DNA of 64,000 bases from Cavia porcellus (Eukaryota; Chordata; Mammalia; Rodentia; Caviidae). The notes beneath the pieces are model-generated. The model had not been told where the DNA came from. It did no database searches and was given only the letters and a program-made list of their open reading frames with translations. Each line of letters starts with the position of its first letter. The first letter of the stretch is position 1. The DNA is taken from contig NW_026947488.1 of NCBI RefSeq assembly GCF_034190915.1, forward strand, positions 3,544,501 through 3,608,500, written 5' to 3'. The position numbers were made by a program, and so were the translations under genes. This document shows, piece after piece, positions 47,395 to 58,470 of the stretch.

Positions 47395-47788
47395 ACACTT
47401 CTTCAGGCAGGTTTGGTCCTCATCTGCCAGGAGCAGTCAGTACTTCAGGCCCTTGCCCTTCATGCACAAGACAAACTGGGAAAGAGCCTTGGATAATGGA
47501 GCCGGAGGGGCTGGGGAGAGGGAGGAGTCGCTGATGGAGCAGGACACCCGACTTGGGTGGGACTGGAAGGAAGGACTCAGGAGCCGAATTGTACAGCGTG
47601 GTGGCTGTCATCAGCAGTACCATGCACTGCCAACTTGAAAATTACTGGGAGTAGATTTGAAATATTCTTAGAAAAAAAATATGAGGTGAGATAAAATAAT
47701 TAGCTTGATTTGGTGATGGCAGAGTGTGTGCACATAAGCAGCCATCACTTTGCACGCCATTGGTGTGAGCAGCTTGTATCTGTCAATT

Positions 47789-49330
47789 AAATGAGTACGT
47801 AAAAACATAAGTGTCCACCAACTGAGGAATGGATAAAAAAAGTTGTGGTATTTTTATATAATGGAGTACTACTCAGCTATAAAGAAGAATCACATTGAGA
47901 TATTTATAAATAAATGGGCACAGCTTGAGACCATACTCATAAGTGAAATCAATCAAATTCACATGTGTGAATACCGAATAGTTTCCCTAGTGAAGAAAGG
48001 ATTCAAATATATAAAAGTATGTGGTAATCATGATTCCCCATTATGTGGCCTTGAAGCCTTATAAAGCTTTCACTCTGTAATTGGGGTGGCTTTATTCTGG
48101 GCTGCTTGATATTATTGCCAGTGATGAAATGAACAGCTATTCTGAAGAAAACAAGACATCATAATAGCTAGTGCTGATTTTATATCATCTTGTTTTGAAG
48201 CCCTACCAAACTGTTGCTCTTCTGTCTCCAATGGTTTTATCATGTTGTATGTTACTGGATTTTATTATATGTGATAATAAAAACAAAAATTTTTATAGGC
48301 AAAGAGGTAATATAGAAACCATTGTTCATTTTATGTTAGCTGGTTCTAAATACCCTGTAATACTTTCATCCATTTGAATGGTTTCACACTGTCTTGATAT
48401 GTCTGCTGCTATAGTATGTGAAGTTATATTCAAATACTTCAAGGTAAAAGACACTATGGAAACTACTATTAAGTCGGGTTATTTGGTGGTGAAGCACTAG
48501 GTTGCTGAGATTGTCATGCTTTGACCTGTATTGTTATGTTGCTATGTCCTCTTTTATCTCAATCTCCCCCTTATTCATTAAAAAAATTATTTTTTTATTT
48601 TTTAATTAAGGGGAAAAATAAAAAATAGCAGGATATATTGTAGCAACTTTCTTTTTGATTTCCTATTAACTTGATTTGAAGTCCTGTATTACTCCCACTA
48701 TCTTGTTTTGACTGATTAGACTCTGTTCCACTCTGTTTGATAGTATCAAGTTTGAGGGTATCGGCAACTACTTTGAAGGCAATAAGGTTCACTATGATGC
48801 CCATTCTGGTTTGACTATTATCTTCTTTTGAAGTCCTGTAATGTTTACAATGTTTAGGTTTTGTCTTGTTCTGTACTGTTTTGTTCAACTTAATTATACC
48901 TAATGATATAGGCAATTCTTTTTAAGGAAGCAAGTGGCATTATGGTAACCATTGTTGATAACCTTGTACTCTGTTTTTACATCTTGTACTATGTCTATCC
49001 TTAGTTTTGACTGACAGCTTTGTTTTGTCATATTTGATTTTATTTTCTTCCAAAAAAAGTAATAAGAACTATGGGAGTAATAAAACCCAAAATGTATAAA
49101 TTTTGTTGTAAAAAAAAAAAAGAGAGAGAGAAGAAAAAAAGTGCTCTAAAGGATACAATTGCAAGTGTGTTAGGATAGATGACCACATTACAGAGTTTTT
49201 GTAGGATCATTGAACACAACTGTTTGCAGTCTCACTGTTTGAATGTCCAGTTTGTGTGCTTTGATCCTGTGACTTGAGCAACTATTTCTAAGATGACAAT
49301 GTGTAACCTATTAACTGGTGATTTCTTACT

Positions 49331-49373
<43 letters not shown>

Positions 49374-49470
49374 TAGTCCTGTATTACTTGTATCCTTACA
49401 CTATTTTGTCTTGTTTTTTTTTTCTTTAAAATAAAATTTTTAAAAAAATTTTAAAAAATGAGTACGTAAA
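47789..49470 (+). mobile_element. 5'-truncated L1 with perfect target-site duplications
   Basis: Identical 15-bp copies of AAATGAGTACGTAAA lie at 47789-47803 and 49456-49470. The insert begins in the last part of ORF2 (the frame at 47843 reads MWYFYIMEYYSAIKKN, the usual L1 ORF2 C-terminal block) and stops at about 48064. A roughly 1.4-kb 3' UTR and an A-rich end follow. The 3' UTR has the same purine-rich modules as the HAL1-like element (near 48131, 48296, 48430, 48762, 48911 and 49276) and aligns with it from about 48605. A T41 run is at 49332-49372. The clean duplications point to a fairly recent insertion. Confidence 0.85.
49332..49372. repeat. T41 homopolymer inside the L1 3' UTR
   Basis: Forty-one consecutive T residues on the L1 sense strand. 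It is internal and not the tail, which is A-rich and lies 80 bases downstream. Confidence 0.97.
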
Positions 49471-49484
49471 GAGTCACAGTGAAG

Positions 49485-49640
49485 AGTTTAGGCAAGCCCG
49501 AATCTGGGTTCAAATCCTGAGCTGGTAATGATCAGGCAACGTGGACTTGGACTGTTAATTTAGCTCTCTGACCTTTAGCGCTCTCGCTTTCTCTCTTGAG
49601 AAAGGGAATGGCACTTCCTATCTTACAGGTCGATGAAAGA
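49485..49640 (+). mobile_element. MIR SINE, sense
   Basis: 'aatctgggttcaaatcctga', 'tttagctctctgacctttag' and 'gggaatggcacttcctatct' follow the MIR core order. Confidence 0.65.
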
Positions 49641-50224
49641 AATCAGTGAGTTGAAAGAGGAAATGTGATTTTTCGCTTCTGTGACACAGGAAGAGGCAGC
49701 TGGGGGTGCAATTCTTACAAGCCAGATTTCTCCCACAGTCCCAGGTGCTTTCTGGGCACCTGTACCGTCAGTGCTCCCTAGAGACATGGATTCAATGCAA
49801 GACATACGAAGGTACAAGTCTTCACCAGCTCGGCCTACAGCAGCCAGCAGGGCTGGAGGACTGCAGAAGGGCTGCCCACACACTGGACATCTGCAGGATC
49901 CAGGCAGCCTGGACCTCACTGCAGAGTCCAGCATGAGTCCATGTTAGGAGGCTGGAGGGTCTGCATGGGGAGCCAGGAGACGATGTCCATAAGGAAGGCA
50001 GAGGCTGGAGCAGCCCGGAAGAAGTAGAGGCAGCCTCCCTTCAGTGCTGTCAGGTGGTGGAGAGCTGGTTGGACCATTCACACCCAAAACCCAGGCTGGG
50101 TCTCCTGTCCCCAGGAAATGCCCTCGGCCACGCCCAGAACTATGCTGATTCGGGTTAGTGGCAAGCTTCTTACTCCAGTTGACATAGTTAGTTAGTGGGC
50201 ACAGCACCCTGTACCCTGCTGCCT
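49641..50224. other. Unique DNA
   Basis: No repeat or gene recognised. Confidence 0.5.
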
Positions 50225-50450
50225 TAGAAGGTATAATGTAACTTTTTAATTTTTAAAACTTACTAGCACCTGTGTGCAGTACAAGTGGTCACACCCCTCC
50301 TGAGGAACCTGCCCGTACACTAACCCACCTTCACTCCCCCTTCATCCACCCCTCCCCTCCTCCACCTCCCGCCCCCTTCTCCTCTGCAGGGCTATTTCCT
50401 ATTTCCTATTCTCTTTTTTATTTTACTCTTTGTTTAGAACATGTAAGTTG
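50225..50450 (-). mobile_element. L1 3' UTR fragment, antisense
   Basis: A CT-rich run (50325-50395) followed by TTTTTTATTTTACTC has the layout of an antisense L1 3' UTR with a polypurine tract, as at 56.64 and 59.99 kb. Confidence 0.45.
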
Positions 50451-51817
50451 TGTGCAGCATCAAGAAGACCACAGAGTCCGTTCTCAGTCCCCAGACTGTA
50501 CACATCAGACTTAGCGGGCCACAGGGCTGTATCCAAGGGAACCCTCCACTCTCAGCACTGCTGCTCCCCGTTCCCCAGGGCGGCTCTGCTGGCCCCACCG
50601 AGGGCAGACTGGCACACTGACCCACAACCAGGAAGGCCGGGTGGGGGCCCAGGGCATTTCTTTCCTATAGAGTGGGGAGGGTCCAGGAGCCAGGTCCCTG
50701 GGCTCTCCCTGGGGTCTCCCTCTTCCCTAGAAGGAGCCTAGGTCATCATGAATGGTGTCGTGATTGTTCTTGGGGCTGTGATTGTGCTGTTCCGAACCCT
50801 GAGAAAGGGGGAGAGGCCATTGGCCTGAGATGCCTGCCCTGGGGACTTTCCAGCTTGGGCACTGGAGGACTGAGGAAGAAGAGGGGTGGAACGGGGGGGG
50901 GGGGCTTTTCCCTTGGAGAGAACAGGCAGGGAACCCCATGCTCACATCAGGAGCTTCCACTTTCTGAAAAAGATGCAGCCATGTCCACTGAGGCCTTGCC
51001 CCTTATCCAGTTGCTTCCACACCCACTCTAACACAAGAAAGAGAACAGCCATGGCCCTGTGTGACATGGCCACACCTCAAAGGGACATGAATGCTCAGGG
51101 AACTTCAGGGAAGTCCAGCGTGGGAGCAGCGCACAGTGGACTTCACCTGTCCTGGCTGGCTGCTCCTCCCACCTCCCTTCACAGGCTACTTCTAAATCCC
51201 TGTCACCCAGCACAACCCAGAGGAGCAGAAACACTGGACTCCTCCAGTGCCCAGCACAGGAGAAGGAGGAGGCTTGCTTCCTCCAGAATTTTCCTGCCTT
51301 TCCTGACATAGGATCAGATGGGCACCCCCAAACCATGCCCACTCCTGGGGACAGGCAGGCACCCAGCTTTGCAAAAGCACACAGCCCTCGGGGTGGAGCA
51401 GCAAACCCCACTGATTCGTTGGAAAGCAGGCAGGGACGGGCACTGGGGCAGCCCACAGCCTGCTGCCCCTTCACCGTCTGTCACATTTCCTGCTTCGATT
51501 GCTGGTGGTTCAAAGAAAGTGCCTGCTTTCCTCAACGAAGTCATTTTAAATTAAGTCCATGAAGCGAATATCAATGTTTTATTTCTTTGTGACAGGCTGT
51601 CAGTAAACTTAAGGAGTAAATTTGATGGTGGATATTTTTTGTGTGTGTGGTTGTGTTGTTCTTATGTATTTTTGGCAACCCATCACAGGAGCATAAAAAA
51701 TTCTCTTTGTACTGGCCCCATAAGAGCCTTTCTCCAAGAGAAATACAACATCCAAGACAGGCCAGGTTTTCAGTTCTGGCAAAACAAATGCAGCATCCTC
51801 TCAGCACCCGAGAGAGT

Positions 51818-51877
<60 letters not shown>

Positions 51878-54334
51878 CAGAGACAGAGACAGAGACAGAG
51901 ACAGAGAGAAGAGGGAAGGAGGGCAACTCCTCTGGCTGCAACCCATTCTCAGGTAGTAACATCTAAGGTGCTGGAGGACTCCGAAGACTTCGACGCGGAG
52001 AGTAGCAGCTGGGATGGGACACGCTGCCCAGGCTCTCTCACAGGGCCCATCGCTGGGTCTCAGGGAAAGTGTAGAGAGGGGCATGAGAAACTCCACAGAG
52101 CCCTGGAGGGGGGCTCTGCTTCCAGGTCACCAGCTGGTGTCAAACAGCCTCACTTGGGGCTGGGCCCTGCATCCAGCCTGAGGAGCACTCACTGGTCCCC
52201 GCCCTGCCACGGTTTCCTGCTGATCCCCAGCCTGCCCACAAAGAAGCAAGCACCTTCACTCCTTCACTCGCTGTGGGGCTCCTTCTGCTGCCCTCCAGCT
52301 GCACCCTGAAACTAGCAGGGCGTCCAGCCCTTCCCCAGTGCATCAGTGTACCTGTGCCCTGCCCAACACCCAAGCCCCGCACCATGGACACCTTGACCTC
52401 CAGATGCCGGCTTGGTCCTTGGCTTCTGTGTCCCAGCCGGCAGGGACACCTCTCTGCCTACAGAGAGAGCAGAGCACACGCTGAGGCCCTTGACCTCACC
52501 AAAGGCCACCTCCCCTTGTCCTCCTATCCCCTCCCCATCTCTCCCCCTCCTCCTGTCCTCTGTCTCCTCCGCCCACTTGCCTTCTCCCCTCCCCTGTCTC
52601 CTCCTCCTCTCCCCTGTCACCTTCAGTCACCCCTCTTTTCCTGCCCTCAGTCTCTCTTTCTCACCTGTCCCCACAGTGTCCTTCCGAAAGTGGGAGCCAA
52701 ACCTCCTGCGTGCTCCAGTCTGGGGCCTCTACCTGTTGGGCCCTCTGCCCAGGAGCCAAACTCGAGTGATATGAAGGAGCTGGCCAGAGTCCGCCGTGTC
52801 CCCGAACACAGCTGAGCTGTGCCTGAGCGCAGTCCTCCTGCAGCTGGTGCGTTGTCCTGTTGTCCTCTTCACCCTCACGCCCAGTTTTCCTTTGCAGGAT
52901 GGGCCCCGCCTTCTTCCCTTAGCGTCCCTTCCCTTCCCGCTGCCTCAGTGAGCAGGAACCTGCTCTCCTGTAGAGCAAGGTAAAAACGAATCCACTTTAC
53001 TGATTGAATTCCTACGGTGTCCTTGACTGCTTTCAGCCGTTTTGGGGGTGACACGACCTCCTAAAGTATCACAGCGAATCACAAAGTGACTGTTCCCTAG
53101 GGACCACACAAAGGATGGAGCCACGTGGTCTCTACAGTGACTCCTGTGGGCCTGGCTTTGCTTTCACCATGGAGAACTAGAGGTCCGCTGGGGGCCGGGT
53201 GCCGCCCTCTTCACGCCTTTCACTACTTTCCTGGGAAACCTCATTTGAGGCCCTGGCTCCGCTGAACTGTTATCCCCCCAGAGATGCTTTGGGCCTGCCT
53301 CACCCAGGAGGATTGAGCTCCACTGTCCCCACGGCTCCTGAGGTCCTCAGGTGCCTGCCACGGAGCTCAGGTGGAGGCAGCACGGGGTCCTGGAGCCGAT
53401 TCTGTGGAGCAGTGAGCCTCAAGGTCCAACTGGACCAGAAGTGACAAGGCTCAGTACGTTTGTTCTTTGTTGTGCTGAGAAAGAGTGTGTTTATTTGAAT
53501 TCTGGAAATGGTCAGTTTCATGTCTTTAATAACCCGCTCACGCTCACTTTCCTCCTGAGTTGTTTTAAGGATGTGCAAGGTGGACCAGAAGGCTCTCAGT
53601 CTTCCAAAGTTCAAGCCGCCAGCACAGCCACACAGGAATCCCTCATGGCTCTGCATACAAGTGGCAGAGGCAGAGGCTGAGGGTGGGGAAATCAGCACTG
53701 TGGCCTGACAAGGCCTGGATTCTTCAGGCTGGGCTCAGGGGCTGCAGTCAGGAGCACGTGTCCCGCCTAAGCCACTGTCGTTTTCAGAGGAACAGCTAAT
53801 ATGACCCAGGGTTGGCAAAGGCTCGCAGTCACAGCTGGACATAAATTTCCCCCAAACGTCCGTACTTTGTGAGTGATAGCACCACCGATGTTGACTTCAG
53901 AAAGAGTTCTGAATGGAACATTCCCAGATTAAAATGTTGTACCTATCTTTATGACATGATAGTCTACTTCAAATAAAATCTGCAAGCTGCATTTTGGAAG
54001 GCAGATTCAGTGCCTGGCCACAAAATTTATCTCTGCAGAGAAAGACAATGAAAATACATATAAAAGTCGTTGCCATCAGCACAAAGGAGGGAGGGAATTT
54101 ATAGAACCACAGCCTCCATCGGGTTTGAAATCCACAGCCCTCAGGGCTCCCTCAGCTCCTCCCAGCAGAGCTGTGTCCAACAGAAGCAAAGATAGCCCTG
54201 CGCTAAGATTCCGCGAGTGGCACTTTGTACCAAGCACTTTCCCACACATGCCACATGTCACACAAGGTAGAAATGCTTAGGAACAGAACCAACAGCAAGA
54301 CAGTCAGCCCTCCTAGGAAGCGGGGTGCCCGGTG
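50451..54334. other. GC-richer unique DNA, no gene recognised
   Basis: Contains G12 at 50893-50904 and the GA/GACA tract at 51810-51923. The 180-codon frame at 52273-52815 is a proline/serine-rich read-through of CT-rich DNA. The stretch 53780-54070 is AT-rich and repeat-free. No domain was recognised in any frame. Confidence 0.5.
51810..51923. repeat. GA / GACAGA microsatellite
   Basis: (GA)n passes into GACAGA units; almost pure purine apart from the C of GACA. Confidence 0.95.
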
Positions 54335-54530
54335 TGTGTTTCTGCTGTGTGCCAGGCTGCGTGTGAACTCACACTGCACCACCTCCCTGGGTCACCTGTG
54401 CCAGCACAATCTCCTTTGGCAAAGCAGGAAGCTGGGCACAGAAAGGTTGAGAATCAACCTGAGGTCACACAGTTAGTGACACACTTAGGGGTCAGGGTTC
54501 CAGGGCCTGCTCACTTGACACCCTCTGGCT
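54335..54530 (-). mobile_element. MIR SINE, antisense, near full length
   Basis: 'tgctgtgtgccaggctgcgt', 'caggaagctgggcacagaaa', 'gaggtcacacagttagtgac' and 'gggttccagggcctgctc' give the antisense MIR in order. Confidence 0.75.
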
Positions 54531-54839
54531 TGCCCAGCCAGTCTGCCAGGGGTGGGCCTGTGTGCCTCCCCCTGCAGCTGCCGCAGCCATTTGCACCCCT
54601 GAGAAAGACCCAGGTCAAGTTTTTAAACTTTTGTGCATCCCCTTGGACAAGGGAACACTGCAGCCTTCTGGAAATAATCTGAAGAAGAAGGAATAAAGGT
54701 GCTTTCCCCTGGAAACAGAATACTCCTACTGGCCTTGGGATCCATTTCCAGAGCTGGGCAGACCTGCTGAATCTGTCTGCGATCCTCCAGCTAAGAACTT
54801 CTACCCTGAAGGACCCCAGAAGACCTTGCTTATTGAGGC

Positions 54840-55170
54840 TCTGGGTGTTGTAGATTTGATCTCACTTGCTTTGTGCTAATTGATCTTAAATTACGCTGAG
54901 ATCCACCGTGGAGAATGCTATTCCTTGCAGTTAGATTTGTTTTGTTTTCATCCTGATTCATATTCAAAGCTGAATTAAGTCCTACAGAAAAAACCCCATC
55001 CAATGCTTCTCCTCTAGGAGCAGAATATCATTATTGCAGCCTGCAGATTCCACCTACTTTTGTTTCCCAGGAGCTTCCTCAACTCAAGAAGGCAGCATTA
55101 ACTAATTGGATAATTACCATGCAAATGAAGGAAGCTGCAACTCAAGCAGCCAATAAGAGCTGTGTCCTGG
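54840..55170. promoter_or_regulatory. Candidate enhancer-like conserved element
   Basis: About 330 repeat-free bases with clustered transcription-factor-like sites: TAATTGGATAATTA (55103-55116, two facing homeodomain cores), an octamer ATGCAAAT (55119-55126) only two bases further on, GCTAATTGATC near 54878, and CCAATAAG-type sequence near 55150. A homeodomain pair next to a POU octamer is a common arrangement in developmental enhancers. Function is inferred. Confidence 0.4.
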
Positions 55171-55490
55171 CTACCTCTCCCTGGGGACCCAAGCTGGCGG
55201 CTGGATCCAGTGATAAGCAGGTCTTGAATCGGAGAGGATGCGGTGCTTAACTCATGTCTTGATTTGTGGCTTGAAACCACCATCTGGAGGGATCACCCTC
55301 TGTGCTATATTACAGCAAAATGTAACACATTGGACCCAAGCTCTGAAGAGGAGAGCGAGCCGCTACCGTCTGCAATACATGGGAAAGAGGTCACCTGCGG
55401 GATTCTGGAGCTGTGGGAGGGTGGGCGCTGGACACCCCTTACACCACTGTTCATCCTGGAGCAAATGTTGGTCTGGTTTATTTCCTAGCA

Positions 55491-55551
55491 GTCTCTCTGT
55501 CTCTGTCTCTGTCTCTCTGTCTCTGTCTCTCTGTCTGTCTCTCTCTCTCTC

Positions 55552-55615
<64 letters not shown>

Positions 55616-55657
55616 CTCCCCCTCTCTCCCTCTCTCCCTCTTTTTCTCCCTCTCCCG
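55491..55657. repeat. Pyrimidine microsatellite (TCTG/TC)n
   Basis: TCTCTG, TGTC and TC units over about 165 bases, the second-longest simple repeat block in the window. Confidence 0.95.
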
Positions 55658-56454
55658 CTTGTGCTCCCTGTCTCCCTCCTATTTCTTTCCACCATTGTGT
55701 GATCACCACCTCCGTGCTACATTTCTGTGTGACTTGTATCGGGAGCCTGAATGAGGATGAAGAAGGGGGCAGCACAGGAAGAAGGCCTGGACCTTCTCAC
55801 TGCCCCTCTCCCTCCCTGGAGAGATGGGAGAGATGCGCTGAGTGTCTTCAAGGCAGGCGCCAGGGCCAAGGGGCTCAGGGCTCTTGCTGTGGCTCCCTTC
55901 TGCCTTCCCTAACCTCAAAGAAGGAATGAACGGCGAGGGAATCAGCTTCTAATCTCCCGGTTGGAGTCTGCAGAGCTTCACAAGGCTGAGTGCAGGAAGG
56001 CCGTGGGTCTGGGCACACCTTGGAGGAGCCAGCCTCGGGCTCTGAATGGAAGGCTCCCTGTGAATGGAAGGCGCACCTGTGCCCCCCCCCTGCCCCTCTC
56101 CAAGGACCCCCTTGTTTGAGGAGGAATTGTGGGCTGGAAGGGGCTGGGGAAGAGCCTCTGTCCCTAAAGCATCACTGTTCTTTGGGGCTCAGAACCAGCT
56201 CACACCTGGCACTTACATCAGCAAGAGAGTTTTGAGCAGGAAATAGAGGTGGCCAAGGGGAGCAGGGGACCCCTGAAGCTGTCAGGAGTGAAGGCACCTT
56301 GAGGTTTGCAGCCTAAAGCAGCCAGGTGCAGTGTGTGTTCTTGGCATCAGGAGCAGGGCTCGCAGGGCCGGTGCTACGCACCACAGAGCCTGGGACCTTG
56401 AAAAGCCTTCAAGCATTATTGTTGTTTGTATTATTAGCTACGTCAAGAGGCACT
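55658..56454. other. GC-rich unique DNA
   Basis: No recognised gene or repeat; a C9 run lies near 56083. Confidence 0.5.
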
Positions 56455-56570
56455 AATGGCAACATTTATTGAGCACTGTCACAGGTTTCTGATGAACACA
56501 CAGTTTCAGATGAGTGAACAAAATGAACAAAGTTCCTGCCCTCAGAGAGCTTCCGATCCACGGGAATAAC
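56455..56570 (+). mobile_element. L2 3' fragment, sense
   Basis: 'caacatttattgagcactgt', 'tgaacaaagttcctgccctc' and 'agagagcttccgatccacgg' follow the L2 3' end. Confidence 0.65.
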
Positions 56571-56639
56571 TAATAATAGCTAACATACCACACACAGAAG
56601 ACATCAGCTACTGTGCCGAGCATGTGTTCCTGCTGGTGG

Positions 56640-57535
56640 CTGATGGTGTCAGGGCATTTATTTATTTTATCTGTTTTGTTAGGACATGTCTGCAATACAT
56701 GCATTTCACAATCAGCGTGAGGAGAGGGCCCATGTACACAGCACAGCTCGGTTCTTTCTTAATACCCTTCCTCCTCCCTCTCCCACCCTCTCTCCTCCAC
56801 CACCCCAGCCCAATTCTCATTCTAGTTGACATTGTCAGTCTTAGCTCATGTTCACAGCATTTGTTTGCATTTGCTGAAGTTATTAGGTCCTGCACATGCA
56901 AATCCTTATTTTACTTAGTTCCCTTCTCCTCCTCCTTACCCCTCTCTTGGGCTCATGGGCTCCTTCCCTACTTCACGAGACTCCTCCTTGGTCTCCTTCC
57001 ACCAGGCTTTATTGTCTTCTTTGTGTATACTACCTCCTCAAACGAGAGCTACTGTACGGTACTGTGCCTGGTTTGTGTGTCTCATTTATTTCACTTGGCA
57101 TGTTTTCCAGGTGCATCCATTTCCCTGCAAATGTGTCATTATCCTTCTTTAGAGTAGTATTCCATTATGTTTAAATACCACACTTTTTATCTAATTGTCT
57201 GTTCCCGAGCATATGAGCTGTTTCTGGGATTTAGCTGCTACAAAATGGCATTAATATGAATATTGGTGTACATGCATTGCTACAGTGCAATATCTTAAGC
57301 TCTTTGGGGGAGACACCTAGAAAGGGGATCTCGAGTCATATGGAATTTCTCGTTTTAGTTCTTTGAGAAATCCCCATACTGATTTCCATAATGGTTGAAC
57401 CAGTTTACATTCCCACCAGCAGTGCAGGAGGGTTCCTTTTTCACCACATCCATACCAGCATTTGTTACTGCTTGATCTCTGATTGCCGTTCTTTCTGGAG
57501 TAGGAGGGACCCATATTTATCACTGTGTAGTAAAT
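56640..57535 (-). mobile_element. L1 3' end with ORF2 C-terminus, antisense
   Basis: From left to right on the plus strand: a T-rich start, a polypyrimidine run (antisense of the L1 polypurine tract, 56760-56810), the 3' UTR, and ORF2. The minus frame ending at 57317 reads NKCWYGCGEKGTLLHCWWEC, the signature block near the ORF2 C-terminus. The copy is 5'-truncated near 57535, where MIR sequence resumes. Confidence 0.8.
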
Positions 57536-57544
57536 GAACAGGTT

Positions 57545-57690
57545 TTATATTAGTTAATTCTCTGAACCGCACCGTAAGCATGAATGTGCTGTCATCCTTG
57601 TTTTTGCAAATTAAGGGTGGAAGACAGTACATAAGACCATGTATATAGCAGTGCTGGGTATTGGACCCAGGTTATGAACTCTCAGAGTTT
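57545..57690 (-). mobile_element. MIR-like SINE, antisense
   Basis: 'aattctctgaaccgcaccgt', 'gtcatccttgtttttgcaaa' and 'tattggacccaggttatgaa' fit the antisense MIR. Confidence 0.5.
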
Positions 57691-58139
57691 GGGCTGCATC
57701 ATGATGCTCTTTATGACCTTGTTCATGAACTTGGCATGTGCATAACTCTAAAACTTACTTGTATACATAGAAGTATAAAAGGACTCACTCCCAATAATAT
57801 AAATATAAATGCCCCCCCCATCCCGCTGCAGGAAAGAGGCAGGGAGAGATATGTAGGGTGGAAGAAGAGCTCCAAATTGGCCGGCACGATCTGCATGCTG
57901 TGTGGACATGACCCGGGTGTGATTTACCCTTCTGAGCACCACTTCCCACCTATTTGGATTACAGAGGAAGAGTCCCAGCCAGCTCAGTGGCAGCACTGTG
58001 ACAGCATTCTAGAGATGATAAACTTGAGATTACTTTGCAAACTGAAGCAGGGTAGTGCCATCTGGAACAGAGTTACTCTCACACCCTGTTTTGCAGCCCA
58101 TGTCAGTACTGGGCTCCTGACTGTATTTCTGATGTTCAC

Positions 58140-58470
58140 CCTGGATGCTTCTTTATTCCCCTGTCTGCAGAAGGAGAAACAGAGGCATAAGAAGGTCAAG
58201 CACACTGTCAGTGCTGAACTTCAGCAATTATCCGGCCATCTCATTACCATAGTGTCACACTTGCAAAATCCACGAGCAAAGTACAGACTGCCAAAGCGTG
58301 GGGTGAGCTACTCCTTGACAGGCACCTACCAAGCTCCTTAGTTCAAGAATCTCATTTAATCCTTTTGGCAGCTTTCTGATGTAGCAGTGTTATTTAACCA
58401 TTTGGCTGATGGGAAAAGCAGACAAAGGACCAAGCACCGCAAGCAAGGATCAACCAGTGACCCAGTGAGG
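58140..58470 (-). mobile_element. Two MIR copies, antisense
   Basis: The first (about 58140-58215) has 'tattcccctgtctgcagaag' and 'cataagaaggtcaagcacac'. The second (about 58315-58470) has 'gacaggcacctaccaagctc', 'tctcatttaatccttttggc' and 'tgatgggaaaagcagacaaa'. Both are old fragments. Confidence 0.55.

Larger units (their letters stand above)
43441..47788. other. GC-richer unique DNA, no gene recognised
   Basis: About 4.3 kb without a repeat family I recognise. It contains interlocked inverted repeats (44949-44989), a G11 run (about 45197), an exact 25-bp tandem duplication (45670-45718), a CAGGGAAGGG minisatellite (47361-47394), a CTCF-like core AGAGGGCGCCAC near 44022, and an AT-rich repeat-free part at 46760-47010 ending in TATGCATAATTAATGC. 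Open frames reach about 137 codons, none with a recognised domain. Confidence 0.5.

Noticed and set aside
51641..52309. 222-codon open frame
   Set aside because: Its central part is the GA/GACA microsatellite read as Arg-Glu and similar repeats; the flanks have no domain. Simple repeats keep frames open by lacking stop triplets.
52273..52815. 180-codon proline/serine-rich frame
   Set aside because: It is a read-through of CT-rich DNA, which rarely makes stops in this frame; no domain, no supporting splice or promoter context.
55238..55702. 154-codon frame ending in Leu-Ser runs
   Set aside because: The second half is the TC/TCTG microsatellite.
56624..57157. 177-codon frame with hydrophobic stretches
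   Set aside because: It lies on the strand opposite an L1 3' end; antisense pyrimidine-rich L1 DNA encodes Leu/Ser/Pro runs by chance.
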